The notes beneath the pieces were generated by a model that worked only from the letters and a program-made list of their open reading frames with translations, was not told the DNA's origin and ran no database searches. From Paramacrobiotus metropolitanus (lineage: Eukaryota > Tardigrada > Eutardigrada > Parachela > Macrobiotidae), in the NCBI RefSeq assembly GCF_019649055.1, contig NW_026570327.1, positions 124,001-188,000 of the forward strand: a stretch of DNA of 64,000 bases, written 5' to 3'. Position 1 is the first letter of the stretch; each line of letters opens with the position of its first letter. Shown here in pieces: positions 62,424 to 64,000 of this stretch. The translations under genes were made by a program, and so were the position numbers.

Positions 62424-64000
62424 GGCTGAAAAAGTTTGATAATACCCTGTAGGAACATGACAAAAGTCGTCATTTTGAAGGAAAAACCTAAATTCACACT
62501 GTAAATCGTCAATCTAAAGTGAAAATCACTACTACCACTCCAGATAAACATACCGACTGATTTCACATCAGATCACGACAACAATAATCCAGAATTTTAT
62601 GGTAAATTACATTAAAATAAAGTTACAATGACAGATGGATGAATAGGGCAAAAATAAATATTCGCTGTACCGAATGGGCTGTCAAAATTTCAAGATACAC
62701 AAAAAGAACGGCATACGCCTTGAAAAGCAGCCGTATTTCGGAAATGACCAGCGACCAATCTGTTGGTGACCGGTGTGATCAAGTCAAAGCTTACTTTGCC
62801 TTCAAAATTAATTGCATAAAACCTTCCCAGATCGCATCGTTTTCTGCGGAGATCCACACAACTAGCTTATAACGCTTTCGCCTGAAAAGTCCTCACGTTA
62901 AACGCTATGGCTTTGGAGCTATCGCAGGCCGATAGGTGGCGCCAGCTCTGCAGTAATGTCCCTGACTTTAATGTTACTACGCGTTAGTCGCGCCATCTAG
63001 CGGCCCTAAATCGAGATGAACCATCTGAATCTTCAACATGCTGCCTTTGCACTGAATGGCGGCGAACGGAAACACGACGATTATCTATCTCATCGCCTCA
63101 AACATGCACTGCGCATTCCGAATTTCCGAGGTCTTTAAACCAGCAGTTTAAAATCGCTTACTAAAAGCAGAATCGAACAGATCAATATTGCACCAAAATA
63201 TTCGAATCCCTGATTTTAAAATTATCAGAGCTTCGCTAAGCTACAATTTCAAATCAATGGAAGGTTTAACAATCAAATAACCATGACATTTTTAAACATA
63301 CTGTAAGTTAAATTCGTTGACGTTATCCTTAATTTCTGTAAATGCGAAGACAACACGTGGTTCTGTACATGGAAACGGCCTCTAGAGCATCGTTTGTTTT
63401 AACTTTCAAGGCGTAACAAAAATTAAATGGAAATGTACAGTGCGAGTGCGAGTACAGTGTTTATGATGTCATTTTGCCAACACAGCTTTTACGACTGCCC
63501 AAGTTTCCGGTTATACGCGTACACAGATAGAAGAAAAGTTGATTTATGCATAGTAACTGGACGTTCTCTCTTGATAATTATAATTATTGAAATAAGAATC
63601 CATAAAGGAAGCAAAGTGAAATACCGCAGGCAGGCGCAGGGTCAGAGAAAAATTAAGGGAAAAGTAAGAAGGACTCCGAAACAAAAGTCGAAGGTTTTGA
63701 GCACTGTACGTAGTACTACGTACTCTAATTATTCTTGTATGTCTCGTACAATACCACTCAGGAATTCGGCTGTGGAATGCTTTTGCAATTCCATTGGAAT
63801 TTGTATGAATTTCCACAGGAATCCGATTGACCGAATACTCGTACTTCAAAATTTCTGTAGTTGTGTAGTACTTCTAGGTATTTCAGTTTTTCTGGTCTTG
63901 ACTTTTAGTTTTTAATTTGGTTTATCAATAATAATTGTTAGCACTCGCGATCAGCATTTTCCCCTTTGTGTTGACCTGCTATAGTTTTTAAAATTAATAC
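62424..64000. other. Upstream region of NURF301/BPTF, no gene recognised
   Basis: This should include the promoter and 5' leader of the minus-strand NURF301 gene. The plus-strand open frames 62639-62872 and 63427-63915 show no recognisable domain and have the irregular composition of chance frames. One block (GGCATACGCCTT followed by AAAAGCA or GAAAGCA) near 62709 resembles a stretch near 29877, suggesting a shared minor repeat. Confidence 0.4.

Noticed and set aside
63427-63915. 162-aa plus-strand open frame
   Set aside because: Irregular composition, with repeated Ile runs and basic stretches, and no family resemblance; probably noncoding.

Overview
The window is nuclear DNA from an animal. 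Its genes are split by many short GT-AG introns (down to 55 nt), and the products are animal proteins: a Slo/BK potassium channel, MMS19, radial spoke protein 3, importin alpha, an ionotropic receptor and the chromatin remodeller subunit NURF301/BPTF. An EB-module secreted protein and a divergent ionotropic receptor point to a protostome, probably an ecdysozoan. A tardigrade would fit, but that is inference. No bacterial operon, rRNA, tRNA, CRISPR array or retroviral element was recognised.

Layout. 735-7662 (-): Slo-type channel, 18 exons, with the pore intact but the calcium bowl replaced. 9410-10605 (+): small secreted EB-module protein. 11480-16578 (+): complete MMS19, 15 exons, 1036 aa, running tail to tail into RSPH3 (17541-20119, -), which carries a fold-back repeat in its first intron. 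21177-22738 (-): nitronate monooxygenase-like enzyme. 22991-24660 holds a 602-bp terminal-inverted-repeat element directly abutting a palindrome with 464-bp arms that read as identical. 26448-29575 (-): a possible RNase H2 subunit C close behind importin alpha, whose reading frame is broken by one extra base in an A-rich run. 30327-33017 (-): ionotropic receptor, 5' end not found. 33309-36016: two insertions of one transposon family, both with 7-bp target duplications; the smaller carries a perfect inverted copy of 146 bp of neighbouring DNA.

36509-53803 (+) is the centrepiece: three tandem copies (A, B, C) of a large secreted protein with an unusual order of parts: signal peptide, PAN/apple-like domain, two kringles, a beta-rich segment, an M60/enhancin-like zinc metallopeptidase domain (HELQH motif), a third kringle, a short Cys-rich module, a fourth degenerate kringle, and a hemopexin-like C-terminal domain. 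All splice sites and phases are shared. B and C are close sisters and A is older, yet the last exon of A is nearly identical to that of C, which suggests gene conversion. Copy C has a one-base deletion in kringle 2. 54304-62423 (-): compact NURF301/BPTF with DDT, PHD, two C-terminal PHD fingers and a bromodomain.

Exon coordinates were worked out by hand from splice consensus, phase and family alignment from memory; single-base errors are possible. No database search was run.
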